From an uncultured Planctomycetota bacterium (GTDB lineage: Bacteria; Planctomycetota; UBA1135; UBA2386), in assembly GCA_903925435.1 (NCBI GenBank), contig CAIYFF010000332.1, forward strand, positions 1-18,558: 18,558 nt of DNA, in the 5' to 3' direction. Position 1 is the first letter of the stretch; the number at the start of each line of letters is the position of its first letter. The notes beneath the pieces were generated by a model. The model worked only from the letters and a program-made list of their open reading frames with translations, was not told where the DNA came from and did not search any database. Shown here one piece after another: positions 7,693 to 14,905 of this stretch. The translations under genes and the position numbers were made by a program.

Positions 7693-8448
7693 ATGAAGAT
7701 CGCCTTCGCCGTCGTGCTCACCAGCGCGCTGCTCGCCGCGCAACAGCCAAAGCCAGAGCCAGCGCCTCAGCCGGCGCCGAAGACCGAGCAGAAGAAGCAG
7801 GAGCCGAAGCCCGCGGACGGCAAGCCCGAGCAGAATCCCGCGCCGAAGGATCAGCCCGCGCAGGATCCGCGCATCGACAAGCCCGCGCCGGAGCAGCCGA
7901 TGCCCGCTGGCTCGGACCCTGCGGACCTCGCGGCGATGCGCAGCGCCGAGGCGATGCTCGCGGCCGAACGCCGGCTGCAGCAGATGATCAAGGACGGCAA
8001 GATCGAGGGCCTCGACAAGATCGTGACCTTCGACGAGCTGTCGGCTTGGCCCTACGAAGAGGGCCTCAAGGGCATGCCGAAGAAGGTCAAGGACCTGCAC
8101 GGCAAGAAGGTCCTGATGTCGGGCTTCATGCTGCCGATCGACGACGTCCGCGACATCAAAGAGTTCCTGCTGGTGCAGTCGCTGTGGTCGTGCTGCTACG
8201 GCCAGCCGCCGGACATCAACGGGATCGTTCGCGTCGTGATGCCGAAGGGGAAGACGACCGACTACTTCTTCGACCCGCTGAAGATCATCGGCACCTTCAA
8301 GGTCGAGGCGACGTCGATCGACAACTACTGCGTCGACATCTACCAGATCGAAGTCGAGAGCCTCGAAGCGTTGAAGGAGCCGGCGACCCCGTCCGAGCCC
8401 GCGCCGAATGGCGGCGCCCCTGCGCCGGTCACGCCGCCTGGCAAGTGA
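7693..8448 (+). CDS. Exported DUF3299 protein with Pro/Lys/Glu-rich linker
   Basis: A 251-residue secreted or periplasmic protein. Residues 1-16 form a signal peptide ending LLAA before QQ; there is no lipobox. Residues 17-75 are a low-complexity linker rich in Pro, Lys, Glu, Ala and Gln, then a short charged helix about 77-105, then a DUF3299 domain about 110-224 with LHGKKVLMSGFMLPI and SLWSCCYGQPPDING (Cys167-Cys168) and a later Cys213 in DNYCVDIYQIE, possible disulfide or metal-binding residues. A second Pro-rich tail ends the protein. The long linker suggests spanning of the periplasm or peptidoglycan, by analogy with TonB-type linkers; this is inference. ATG 7693 is chosen because the signal peptide begins there, 10 nt after the permease stop. 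Similar proteins accompany this ABC pair in Zrg-type zinc loci, as I recall; the molecular role of DUF3299 is unknown. Confidence 0.85.
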   Translation: MKIAFAVVLTSALLAAQQPKPEPAPQPAPKTEQKKQEPKPADGKPEQNPAPKDQPAQDPRIDKPAPEQPMPAGSDPADLAAMRSAEAMLAAERRLQQMIKDGKIEGLDKIVTFDELSAWPYEEGLKGMPKKVKDLHGKKVLMSGFMLPIDDVRDIKEFLLVQSLWSCCYGQPPDINGIVRVVMPKGKTTDYFFDPLKIIGTFKVEATSIDNYCVDIYQIEVESLEALKEPATPSEPAPNGGAPAPVTPPGK

Positions 8449-8481
8449 CGGCCGTCTCCCAGTTGGGTTGAGCGCGGCCTG

Positions 8482-8502
8482 CGTCGGGTGAGACTCCCGA
8501 CG
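8482..8502 (+). terminator. Hairpin after the DUF3299 gene
   Basis: CGTCGGG and CCCGACG form a perfect 7-bp stem with a 7-nt loop, 33 nt after the DUF3299 stop. No T-tract follows, so it may be a 3' end stabiliser or a weak terminator separating the ABC operon from the HD-GYP-like gene. Confidence 0.4.
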
Positions 8503-8558
8503 GCATCGGCGGATCCGCGGAGTGCGGAGGCGAGAAACCCCAAGGCTGAGCCCCCTCG

Positions 8559-10034
8559 GTGTCGATAGAAACGTCGATGCCGAATCCTCGGTCGCTGCGA
8601 ACCAAGAAGCTGTCGGTCTCTGCGCGTCTGTGCGCAGCGCTCGCCGTCGGTGTGTTCTTCGTCGCGACGTTGCTGGGCCTCCTCGGCGCGGATCGAGAAG
8701 CGCAGCGACACGCGGACGAGGACAAGGCGCGCGACGTTCGCTTTGCGCAGCAAGTTGCGGAACGTGCTGGCCCGCTGCTCGAGCGCGGTGATTTGCTCCG
8801 ACTGTCGACGCTGGCGACTGCGAGCCGCGATCTGCACGGTGCGCGCGTGCTCGTGCTCGAGCGCTCGGGCCGCGTCGTGCTCGACACCGACCTCGTGCTC
8901 GGCGATCGGTCGCTGTCGCTGCTTGCGCACGGTGGCGCGTTCCAGCGCACGGTCGCGCGCGAAGACCGCGAGGGATCCGTGCGCGAGACGATCGCGCCGG
9001 TGCGATTTGGCGGCGATGTGCTCGGCGAGATCCGCCTGCAGATCGAGCCTGCGCTGTCGCAGTCGGCATTCGACTTCGGGCTGTTCGGCCTCGTGCTGCT
9101 CGGCGGCGCGACGCTCATCGCGGCCGCATGGATCCTGTCCCAACACTGGGCGCAGCGCGTGCGCGGCACCACGGCCTCGATCATCCAGATGGCGTCGGGC
9201 CAGCCAACGGCTCCGCCTGCTCCGAGCGCAGATCGCGAATTGCACGAACTCAGCCTCGCGCTTCAGGAGTTGGAGAGGGGCGTGCACGACGGGCTTCATC
9301 GCGTCGTCGATCCGTTCGTCGAAGTGGCGCTCTTGGTCGTGGAAGGGCTCGAACGTCGTGGCCTCGTGCCCGACGGCCATGGGCCTCGCACTTCGCGCTA
9401 CGCGATGTTGCTCGCCGATCGGCTGTCGCTCGTCCCGATGGATCGTCGCGACCTCGCGCTCGCATGCAGGCTCGCCGATTTCGGCCGCGCGTGGATTCGT
9501 CCGGCGTTGCTGCAGAAGAAGAACCTGACGCAAGAAGAGCAGGCGCTGGTGCGCAGCCATCCTGTGCTCGCCGCGGAGCGTCTCGATTGCTTGCCGAGCC
9601 TTCGTCCCGTCGCGTCGATCGTTCGGCACCAGTCGGAGCGCCCCGATGGCGGTGGGTTGCCGGAAGGACTGCGCAACGACCGCATCCCGCTCGGTTCGCG
9701 CATCCTCGCGATCGCGAGCGCATTCGACCTGTGGACGACATGTGGCGATCCGTCGCCGCTGTCTCGCGATGCGGCGCTGCGCCGCATGGCCGAGGAGCGC
9801 GGCGAGGCCTACGACCCGTGGCTGTTCGATCTGTTCGCGGACTGCGTGCGCGCCTTGCCGATCGATTCGAAGGCTGCGGAAAGCGATGGCGCGGATGCGA
9901 AGTCCGTGATGATCCTGCCAGCCGGCAGCTTGCCGAACGCGGCGCAGAACGAGCGCGAAGAGGGCCTCGACTACGACCTCGGCGCGGAACTCGAGGTGAT
10001 GCTCGAAGAACTGCCGCCGGAGGATCGAGCGTGA
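8559..10034 (+). CDS. Membrane protein with degenerate HD-GYP domain
   Basis: Numbering from GTG 8559 (491 residues): TM1 about 21-43, an extracytoplasmic sensor about 45-165, TM2 about 171-193, a linker, then an HD-GYP-like domain about 265-435 and an acidic tail. HD-GYP enzymes degrade cyclic di-GMP. Several active-site positions are altered: the HD pair is Ala306-Asp307 in RLADFGR (usual LHDIGK); the HHExxDGxGYP element reads HQSERPDGGGLP, so the His pair and the Tyr are lost; and the usual Asp in VADAFD is Ser387. His274, His334 and Asp390 remain. Loss of the HD histidine argues against phosphodiesterase activity; a c-di-GMP-sensing or structural role is inferred. The last codons overlap the next gene's GTG, so the two proteins are probably made together. 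ATG 8577 is an equally plausible start; neither has a good Shine-Dalgarno sequence. Confidence 0.82.
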   Translation: MSIETSMPNPRSLRTKKLSVSARLCAALAVGVFFVATLLGLLGADREAQRHADEDKARDVRFAQQVAERAGPLLERGDLLRLSTLATASRDLHGARVLVLERSGRVVLDTDLVLGDRSLSLLAHGGAFQRTVAREDREGSVRETIAPVRFGGDVLGEIRLQIEPALSQSAFDFGLFGLVLLGGATLIAAAWILSQHWAQRVRGTTASIIQMASGQPTAPPAPSADRELHELSLALQELERGVHDGLHRVVDPFVEVALLVVEGLERRGLVPDGHGPRTSRYAMLLADRLSLVPMDRRDLALACRLADFGRAWIRPALLQKKNLTQEEQALVRSHPVLAAERLDCLPSLRPVASIVRHQSERPDGGGLPEGLRNDRIPLGSRILAIASAFDLWTTCGDPSPLSRDAALRRMAEERGEAYDPWLFDLFADCVRALPIDSKAAESDGADAKSVMILPAGSLPNAAQNEREEGLDYDLGAELEVMLEELPPEDRA

Positions 10035-10867
10035 AGCCGCTGCTCGCGCTGGCGCTCGTGTTCGCGGCGGGCGTCGGCGCATGCCGATTGCCTCAGCGCG
10101 GCGTTGCGCCGAGCAGCGATCCGTTCGTGCGCGCGGAAGCTGCGCGCGAGCGCGGGGAACTGACCCTGGCGCTGTGCGCATTCGACGAAGTCGATCCCGC
10201 GGACCCTCGCTATGCGCAGGCGCGCCTGCAGGCTGCAGCGCTGGAGCAGCGTCTGCGTCGGCACCAGGAGTTGACGCTGCAGGGGCTCCGGCTGCGCGCG
10301 GAGTGGCGTTGTGACGAAGCGGTGATTGTCTTCACCGAAGCGCAGCGCACGTGGCCCGAAGACGAGCGCACGCGTCAGTTGCTGTTCGCAACCGAGTCGC
10401 GTCGCGCGGCTGCGAGAAGGGACGCGGACTCCATGGCGATCGCGCGCAACGCGAAGGCCATCGAACAAGAGCCGCAAGCGGTCGCGGTCGATGCGACGCG
10501 CGCAGATGCTCAGTCCAGCGCTGCGATCTCGCCGGTGCCGATGGCGGAGGGCGAACTCAATGCGCCGCGCGCAGCGGATCCTGTTGGCGCGCAACTCGCG
10601 CGGCTGGAGGCGCGGTTGCAGCGCGGACAACTCGACTCGGTCATGAACGAGATGTTCGCGCTCCATCGGCAGTGGCCATCGGACGCGCGCGTCTGCGGGC
10701 GCCTTGCGCGCCTCTTGCTGCAGCGCGGCCTCGTGCACTACGGCCGAGGTGCGATCGAACTTGCGGTGGAGGACTGGCGCCGCGCGCGCCAACTCGATCC
10801 GCAACTCGCGTCGGTTGCGCAATTGCTGGACGCTGCGTCGCGCGAGCTATCTCAGCCGCCGCGCTGA
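10031..10867 (+). CDS. TPR-like repeat lipoprotein
   Basis: A 278-residue predicted lipoprotein of unknown function. A signal segment (residues 1-17) ends VGAC with Cys18 as the likely lipidated residue, though the lipobox is not a perfect match. The remainder is mostly helical with three TPR-like stretches: about 33-66 (ARERGELTLALCAFDEVDP), about 82-115 (EWRCDEAVIVFTEAQRTWP) and about 230-262 (YGRGAIELAVEDWRRARQLDP), separated by a low-complexity Ala/Glu-rich segment near 125-185. TPR lipoproteins usually act as protein-interaction scaffolds in the envelope. The GTG start is part of a GTGA overlap with the HD-GYP-like gene, which supports this start and a shared role at the membrane; one possibility is that it binds the sensor domain of that protein, which is inference. 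Confidence 0.8.
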   Translation: MKPLLALALVFAAGVGACRLPQRGVAPSSDPFVRAEAARERGELTLALCAFDEVDPADPRYAQARLQAAALEQRLRRHQELTLQGLRLRAEWRCDEAVIVFTEAQRTWPEDERTRQLLFATESRRAAARRDADSMAIARNAKAIEQEPQAVAVDATRADAQSSAAISPVPMAEGELNAPRAADPVGAQLARLEARLQRGQLDSVMNEMFALHRQWPSDARVCGRLARLLLQRGLVHYGRGAIELAVEDWRRARQLDPQLASVAQLLDAASRELSQPPR

Positions 10868-10932
10868 TGCGGATGGCGGACGCGATGTGTCCGCTGCTGC
10901 TCTCGCACACATCGCTGGGGCATCGTGATTGC

Positions 10933-10959
10933 CAGCTGTTGGTGTCTAGCCAACTGCTG
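10933..10959 (+). terminator. Strong hairpin after the TPR lipoprotein gene
   Basis: CAGCTGTTGG and CCAACTGCTG pair over 10 positions with one T-T mismatch around a 7-nt loop (TGTCTAG), 66 nt after the stop codon. No T-tract follows. A terminator or 3' end structure is the simplest reading; the inner GTTGG/CCAAC arms could also be an operator palindrome. Confidence 0.45.
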
Positions 10960-11024
10960 CGTTCATGCCGCGCGAGCGAAAGAAAACCGGGGGTGAAACT
11001 TCGGGAAAAGGGGAAGAAGGAGAG

Positions 11025-11051
11025 TCAAGTTTTTACGTCCGTGGCGGACAA
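11025..11051 (+). promoter_or_regulatory. Sigma-28 (FliA)-like promoter motif
   Basis: TCAAGTTT, 11 nt, GCGGACAA. The E. coli FliA consensus is TAAAGTTT-N11-GCCGATAA, so the match is 7/8 and 6/8 with exactly the right spacing. The -10 half also lies in a small inverted repeat GTCCG-TGG-CGGAC (11037-11049), an alternative explanation. No gene on this strand follows before the hydantoinase gene on the opposite strand, so a product would be a small or antisense RNA. Confidence 0.3.
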
Positions 11052-11192
11052 CCCCCGGCAGGGTGCGATTGCCATTCCAAGCTTGCGCCGGGTCTGGCTG
11101 TATTCGGTCTCTATCGAGGTCGCGAGGTGGTGAGCCTTCTCGTCTTCCTCTGCTTCAGGCGCGCAGAACACTAGCTCGCAAATTGGAGTTCG

Positions 11193-13193
11193 TCAACGCG
11201 TCGATTTCCGCATTCGGATCGCAAAGCGCTCGATCCGGGCAGACCAGCCGCTGGGAAGGAGAGTTGCCGCGGTCGCCTCTTCGATCACGCAGGGTCCAAA
11301 GATCGTGGCGCCGATCGGCAGCTCGTCGCGGCGGAGCCAGCGGATGGGCGCGCCGCCGATCGGTGACTTGCGCAGTTGGGGCTTTGGCGCGCGCGAGCCG
11401 GCTGCGGCGGGAAGCGAGGCCGGCAACGGTTTGCCGCGTCGCTCAGCCCGCGCCGTGATGCGGACCAACTCGATCGCCGTGCCGGGCTGGACGAACCCAA
11501 ACCGCTGTTCGTGGGCTCGCTCGAACGCGCGCGGCAGCGGCTCCTTCGTGGCCTCGATCGCCAGTCCTTGGCCTTGGCCGCGGTAACGCAACACGAAGCT
11601 CGCCCGGCTCGTAGCAGCAAGAGACCTCTTCCCGCCCGGCTCGCCGTCCGTGCTTGGTGTGCCATCGAGTTGCGCCGCCGCGAGCTTGCGCAGTTGGGCT
11701 CCGCGTGCGCGCCATTGCCGCTCGTTCGCCTGCGACCAGGGCTCGAGGGCCGCTTCGACCACTTCCGCCGAGTCTCCGGCGAGCGCCAGGCCAAGCGCGG
11801 AGAACGCGCCCGGGTGCATCGGGGCGAGGGCCTCGGGCATTCCGAGTTGGGCGCAGAGCCGCGCGGCATGAAGCCCGCCCGCGCCGCCGTAGCAGACGAG
11901 CGGGGCCGTGGCGGGGTCTACGGCTCGTTCCCCGGTGATGCGCAGCAGTGCGCGCGCCATCGACGCGTCGGCGACAGCGAGGATGCCCTCTGCGGTGCGG
12001 CGGACCGAGAGCGACAGCTTCTTCGCCAGCCGTTCGATGGCCCGCACGCTGCGGCTTGGGTCGATCGAGAACCCGCCGCCGAGCAGCGTCGCAGCGCCAA
12101 GGTGCCCGAGCGCCACGTGCGCATCGGTGACCGTGGGCTCCTCGCCCTTGCCGTAGCACGCAGGCCCGGGGTCGGCGCCAGCGCTTTCTGGGCCAACGCG
12201 CAAGGCGCCGCCGCGGTCGCAGTAGGCGATGCTGCCGCCGCCGCAGCCGACGGTGTGCACATCGACGGTGGGCAGTGGCAGCGGCAGGCCCGCGATCTGG
12301 CCCTGGTCGGTCTGGATGCGGCCATCCTCGACGAGGCACACGTCGGTCGACGTGCCGCCCATGTCGAACGCGGCGGCGCGCTCGATGCCGATCGCTTCGC
12401 AGAGCCGTTGCGTGGCCAGCACGCCGCCCGCTGGGCCTGAGAACATCGCCCGCGCCGGGAATGCGCGCGCTTCGTTGGCTGGCAGGATCCCCGTGCTCGA
12501 ACGGAACAGGCGGAGCGTGCCGTTGCCGATCTGGCTCTGGATGCGCTCCGTGTAGGCGCTGACGAGCGGCGCGGTCGCCGCGTTCAGGATCGCGGCGGAG
12601 AAGCGTTCGTATTCGCCGAGTGCGGGCCACAACTCGGCGCTGCACGTGACCCGCACCGCGGGCATCGCACTGCGGATTGCGCGTGCGATCGCGCGTTCGT
12701 CTTGCGGCGCGGTGGGGGAATGCAGCAGGCCGATCGCGATCGCCTCGGGCTTCCGCTTCTTCAGCTCGCGCACGATGCGCGCGATCTCGCGCGTCGTCAG
12801 CGGCTCGATCGCCGTGCCATCCGCGGCGCGGCGGCAGGCGGCTTCGACGCGAAGTTCGCGCGGCGCCGGTGGCGTCTTGCGGTCCGGTTCGAGCGCATAC
12901 AGTTCGCTGCGTTCCTGGCGGCCGATCTCGATCAGGTCGACGAAACCGCGGTTGGTCACGAACGCGGTCTTGGGCAGCTTTCCTTCGAGCACGGCGTTGA
13001 GGCCAACCGTCGTGCCGTGCACGACGTCGACCGCTTCGTCGGGCCGTTTCCGCACCGCGGCGATGCCCTGCAGCACCGCGCGGCTGGGGTCGTCCTTGGT
13101 CGACGGCAGCTTGTGCACCGTGAGACGGCCGCGCTCCTGCCGAACGACGTCGGTGAACGTGCCGCCAGTGTCGATGCCGATGCGTACCGCCAT
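11193..13193 (-). CDS. hyuA: Hydantoinase/oxoprolinase subunit A (HyuA family)
   Basis: A 666-residue cytoplasmic protein of the ATP-dependent N-methylhydantoinase/5-oxoprolinase A family, which opens cyclic amides or activates ketones with ATP. Order: Hydant_A N-terminal domain about 3-180 opening RIGIDTGGTFTDVV (phosphate loop), Hydantoinase_A domain about 199-480 with FSGPAGGV (252-258), FDMGGTSTDVCLV (276-288), GCGGGSIA (317-323) and ESAGADPGPACYG (336-348), and a C-terminal domain about 500-660. Length is near normal. In this family the A subunit normally pairs with a HyuB-type B subunit from an adjacent gene or fused in one chain; here the frame ends and a non-coding gap follows, with no B gene nearby. 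It may pair with a distant B subunit or act on another substrate. ATG 13193 is chosen because it begins the conserved domain; upstream codons of the same frame lie over plsY. A TACCGT box sits 8 nt before it. Confidence 0.9.
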   Translation of the reverse strand: MAVRIGIDTGGTFTDVVRQERGRLTVHKLPSTKDDPSRAVLQGIAAVRKRPDEAVDVVHGTTVGLNAVLEGKLPKTAFVTNRGFVDLIEIGRQERSELYALEPDRKTPPAPRELRVEAACRRAADGTAIEPLTTREIARIVRELKKRKPEAIAIGLLHSPTAPQDERAIARAIRSAMPAVRVTCSAELWPALGEYERFSAAILNAATAPLVSAYTERIQSQIGNGTLRLFRSSTGILPANEARAFPARAMFSGPAGGVLATQRLCEAIGIERAAAFDMGGTSTDVCLVEDGRIQTDQGQIAGLPLPLPTVDVHTVGCGGGSIAYCDRGGALRVGPESAGADPGPACYGKGEEPTVTDAHVALGHLGAATLLGGGFSIDPSRSVRAIERLAKKLSLSVRRTAEGILAVADASMARALLRITGERAVDPATAPLVCYGGAGGLHAARLCAQLGMPEALAPMHPGAFSALGLALAGDSAEVVEAALEPWSQANERQWRARGAQLRKLAAAQLDGTPSTDGEPGGKRSLAATSRASFVLRYRGQGQGLAIEATKEPLPRAFERAHEQRFGFVQPGTAIELVRITARAERRGKPLPASLPAAAGSRAPKPQLRKSPIGGAPIRWLRRDELPIGATIFGPCVIEEATAATLLPSGWSARIERFAIRMRKSTR

Positions 13194-13201
13194 GCGGCGG
13201 C

Positions 13202-13229
13202 ACGGTAGGTGCGTGCTGCGCGAAGTCGA
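13202..13229 (-). promoter_or_regulatory. Promoter-like element for the hyuA-family gene
   Basis: On the minus strand TCGACT (13229-13224, 4 of 6 matches to TTGACA), 16 nt, TACCGT (13207-13202), then 8 nt to the ATG at 13193. The short distance leaves no room for a Shine-Dalgarno sequence and implies a leaderless or near-leaderless mRNA. Confidence 0.4.
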
Positions 13230-13232
13230 GAG

Positions 13233-13261
13233 TTGGTTGGGCCGCGGCCGCTGCATAGCCT
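13233..13261 (+). promoter_or_regulatory. Promoter-like element for plsY
   Basis: TTGGTT (13233-13238), 17 nt, TAGCCT (13256-13261), then 9 nt to the plsY ATG. Spacing is ideal though the -35 matches only TTG. It lies back to back with the hyuA element, and no Shine-Dalgarno sequence fits in the remaining leader. Confidence 0.45.
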
Positions 13262-13270
13262 GTCCGCCCC

Positions 13271-13903
13271 ATGCTGCTCGCGGCCTACTGCCTTGCTGCC
13301 TTCCTGTTCGGCGCCGTGCCGTGGGCGTTGCTCGTCGTGCGGCTGTGCAAGGGCAAGGACCTGCGCACGATCGGCTCGGGCAACGTCGGCGCGACCAACG
13401 CGAGCCGCGCGTTCGACACCAAGCGTGGTCGGCTGCTCGCGTTCCTTGGCATCTACCTGCTCGATGCGGGCAAGGGCTTCGTGCCGGCGTTCTTTGGGCC
13501 TTCGCTGCTTGGCGGCTACGCGGAGTTTGAAGGCGCGATGCTCGGCCTCGCCGCGATCCTTGGCCACGTGTTCTGTCCGTTCCTTGGCTGGAAGGGTGGC
13601 AAGGGCGTCGCCACCGCGACGGGCGTGCTGCTCGCGCTCGATTGGCAGGTCGCTGCGGTTTCGATCGGCGTGTTCTTCGTCGTGCGGCTGCTGACGGGGC
13701 AGGTGTTCTTCGGCAGCCTCGCACTCGGGTTGGCGCTCGCAGCCTCGGCAGTTGGGCTGCATCCCGACGACGCGTTTGGCGTTCGGCACCCGATCACGTT
13801 CCTCTGCTTTCTGATCGCGGCGTTCCTGTTCTGGACGCATCGCAGCAACTTGGCGAAGCACCGCGCAAAGAAGGTGAACGACAACCAGGAGCGGGCGCAA
13901 TGA
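13271..13903 (+). CDS. plsY: Glycerol-3-phosphate acyltransferase PlsY
   Basis: A 210-residue integral membrane enzyme that transfers the acyl group of acyl-phosphate to sn-glycerol-3-phosphate, making lysophosphatidate, the first committed step of phospholipid synthesis. All three PlsY motifs are present: motif 1 GSGNVGATNASR (35-46), motif 2 GHVFCPFLGWKGGKGVAT (98-115) and motif 3 HRSNLAKH (190-197). About five hydrophobic segments and the normal length agree. The stop overlaps the gpsA start as ATGA, so the enzyme is coupled to the one that makes its substrate. The start at 13271 begins a hydrophobic segment typical of the family, with a promoter-like box only 9 nt upstream. PlsX, which supplies acyl-phosphate, is not in the window. 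Confidence 0.97.
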   Translation: MLLAAYCLAAFLFGAVPWALLVVRLCKGKDLRTIGSGNVGATNASRAFDTKRGRLLAFLGIYLLDAGKGFVPAFFGPSLLGGYAEFEGAMLGLAAILGHVFCPFLGWKGGKGVATATGVLLALDWQVAAVSIGVFFVVRLLTGQVFFGSLALGLALAASAVGLHPDDAFGVRHPITFLCFLIAAFLFWTHRSNLAKHRAKKVNDNQERAQ

Positions 13904-14898
13904 AGGTCGCGGTTCTCGGTTGCGGCGGCTTTGGCACGGCGCTGGCGGTCACGCTCGCGCGCGCGGGGCGCGAGGTCGCGATGTGGGGGCACGACGCGGC
14001 CAACACGGAGCGCATCGCCAACACGCGCCACAACGAGCGCTACCTCGAAGGCGTGACGGTGCCGGACTCGGTGTTGGTGACGACCGACGCGAGCGCTGCG
14101 TTGCGCTCTGCAGGTTGCGCGCTTGTCGCAGTGCCGACGCAGCATGTGCGATCTGCGCTGTCGAAGATGGCGGCGAGCGGCGCTCTGTCGCAGTCGTTGC
14201 CGCTGGTTTCGTTGGCCAAGGGACTCGAGCAGAGCACCGGATTGCGACCGAGCGAAGTGATCGCGCAGGTCGCGGGCAACGGCGATCGCGTCTACGTGCT
14301 GAGTGGCCCGAGCCACGCCGAAGAGGTCGTGCGCGCGATGCCGACGACGGTGGTGTTGGCAGGTCACGATCCGCGCGCGTTGCAGGAGTTGCAGGCGGTG
14401 CTGTCGACGCCGACGTTCCGCATCTACCGCAACGCCGATGTGATCGGCGTCGAGTTGTGCGGCGCGCTCAAGAACGTGATGGCGCTCGCGGCCGGCATCG
14501 CCGACGGGCTCGGTTGCGGCGACAACACCAAGGCCGCGATCTTGTCGCGCGGCATCGTCGAGATGACCCGCTTTGGCAAAGCCTGCGGCGCGGACGAGCG
14601 GACGTTCTATGGGCTCGCGGGCGTCGGCGATCTTGCGGTCACTGCGTTCAGCCGCCACGGCCGCAATCGCGCGTTCGGTGAGCGCATCGGCAAGGGCGAG
14701 ACCGTGCAGCAAGCGCTCGCCGCGTCGCCGAAGGTCGCCGAAGGCGTGTGGACGTCGCGCGTCGTGGCGGAACGCGCCCACGCGATGCAGGTCGAGATGC
14801 CGATCGCCGACGCGGTGAGCCGCGTGCTGTGGTTCGGGCTGCCGCCACAGCAGGCGGTGAAGGCGCTGATGGAACGCGATCCCAAGGCCGAGGCCTGA
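13900..14898 (+). CDS. gpsA: NAD(P)-dependent glycerol-3-phosphate dehydrogenase GpsA
   Basis: A 332-residue cytoplasmic enzyme reducing dihydroxyacetone phosphate to sn-glycerol-3-phosphate, the backbone for phospholipids and substrate of PlsY. The Rossmann motif GCGGFG is at 7-12 and AVPTQHVR at 77-84 is typical of the cofactor domain. The substrate domain carries SGPSHAEEV (135-143), the catalytic Lys191 in CGALKNVMALAAGIADG, DNTKAAILSRGIVEM (208-222), GLAGVGDL (238-245) and SRHGRNRAFG (251-260). Length is normal. Its ATG lies inside the plsY stop (ATGA), which fixes the start and points to coupled translation. A hypothetical gene begins 7 nt downstream, so the operon has at least three genes. 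Confidence 0.97.
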   Translation: MKVAVLGCGGFGTALAVTLARAGREVAMWGHDAANTERIANTRHNERYLEGVTVPDSVLVTTDASAALRSAGCALVAVPTQHVRSALSKMAASGALSQSLPLVSLAKGLEQSTGLRPSEVIAQVAGNGDRVYVLSGPSHAEEVVRAMPTTVVLAGHDPRALQELQAVLSTPTFRIYRNADVIGVELCGALKNVMALAAGIADGLGCGDNTKAAILSRGIVEMTRFGKACGADERTFYGLAGVGDLAVTAFSRHGRNRAFGERIGKGETVQQALAASPKVAEGVWTSRVVAERAHAMQVEMPIADAVSRVLWFGLPPQQAVKALMERDPKAEA

Positions 14899-14905
14899 GC
14901 GAACG

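Larger units (their letters stand above)
10868..11192. other. 325 bp non-coding gap between convergent genes
   Basis: The largest gap in the window, between the TPR lipoprotein and the hydantoinase A stop. It holds a strong hairpin (10933-10959), an unbroken 22-nt purine run (11003-11024) and, directly after it, a sigma-28-like motif (11025-11051). Open frames across it have no recognisable protein features, so I do not call a gene. Confidence 0.7.

Noticed and set aside
8566..8571. TAGAAA as a leaderless -10 box before ATG 8577 of the HD-GYP-like gene
   Set aside because: It lacks the final T of TANNNT and has no -35, so it was not added to the leaderless set.
10965..11174. 69-codon frame MPRERKKTGG... 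in the 325 bp gap
   Set aside because: No Shine-Dalgarno site, no family likeness, and its N-terminal half is just the translated purine run; not enough for a gene call.
13194..13724. N-terminal extension of the HyuA frame over plsY
   Set aside because: The upstream part is antisense to plsY, Arg/Ser/Pro-rich and without domain character; the family domain begins at the ATG at 13193.
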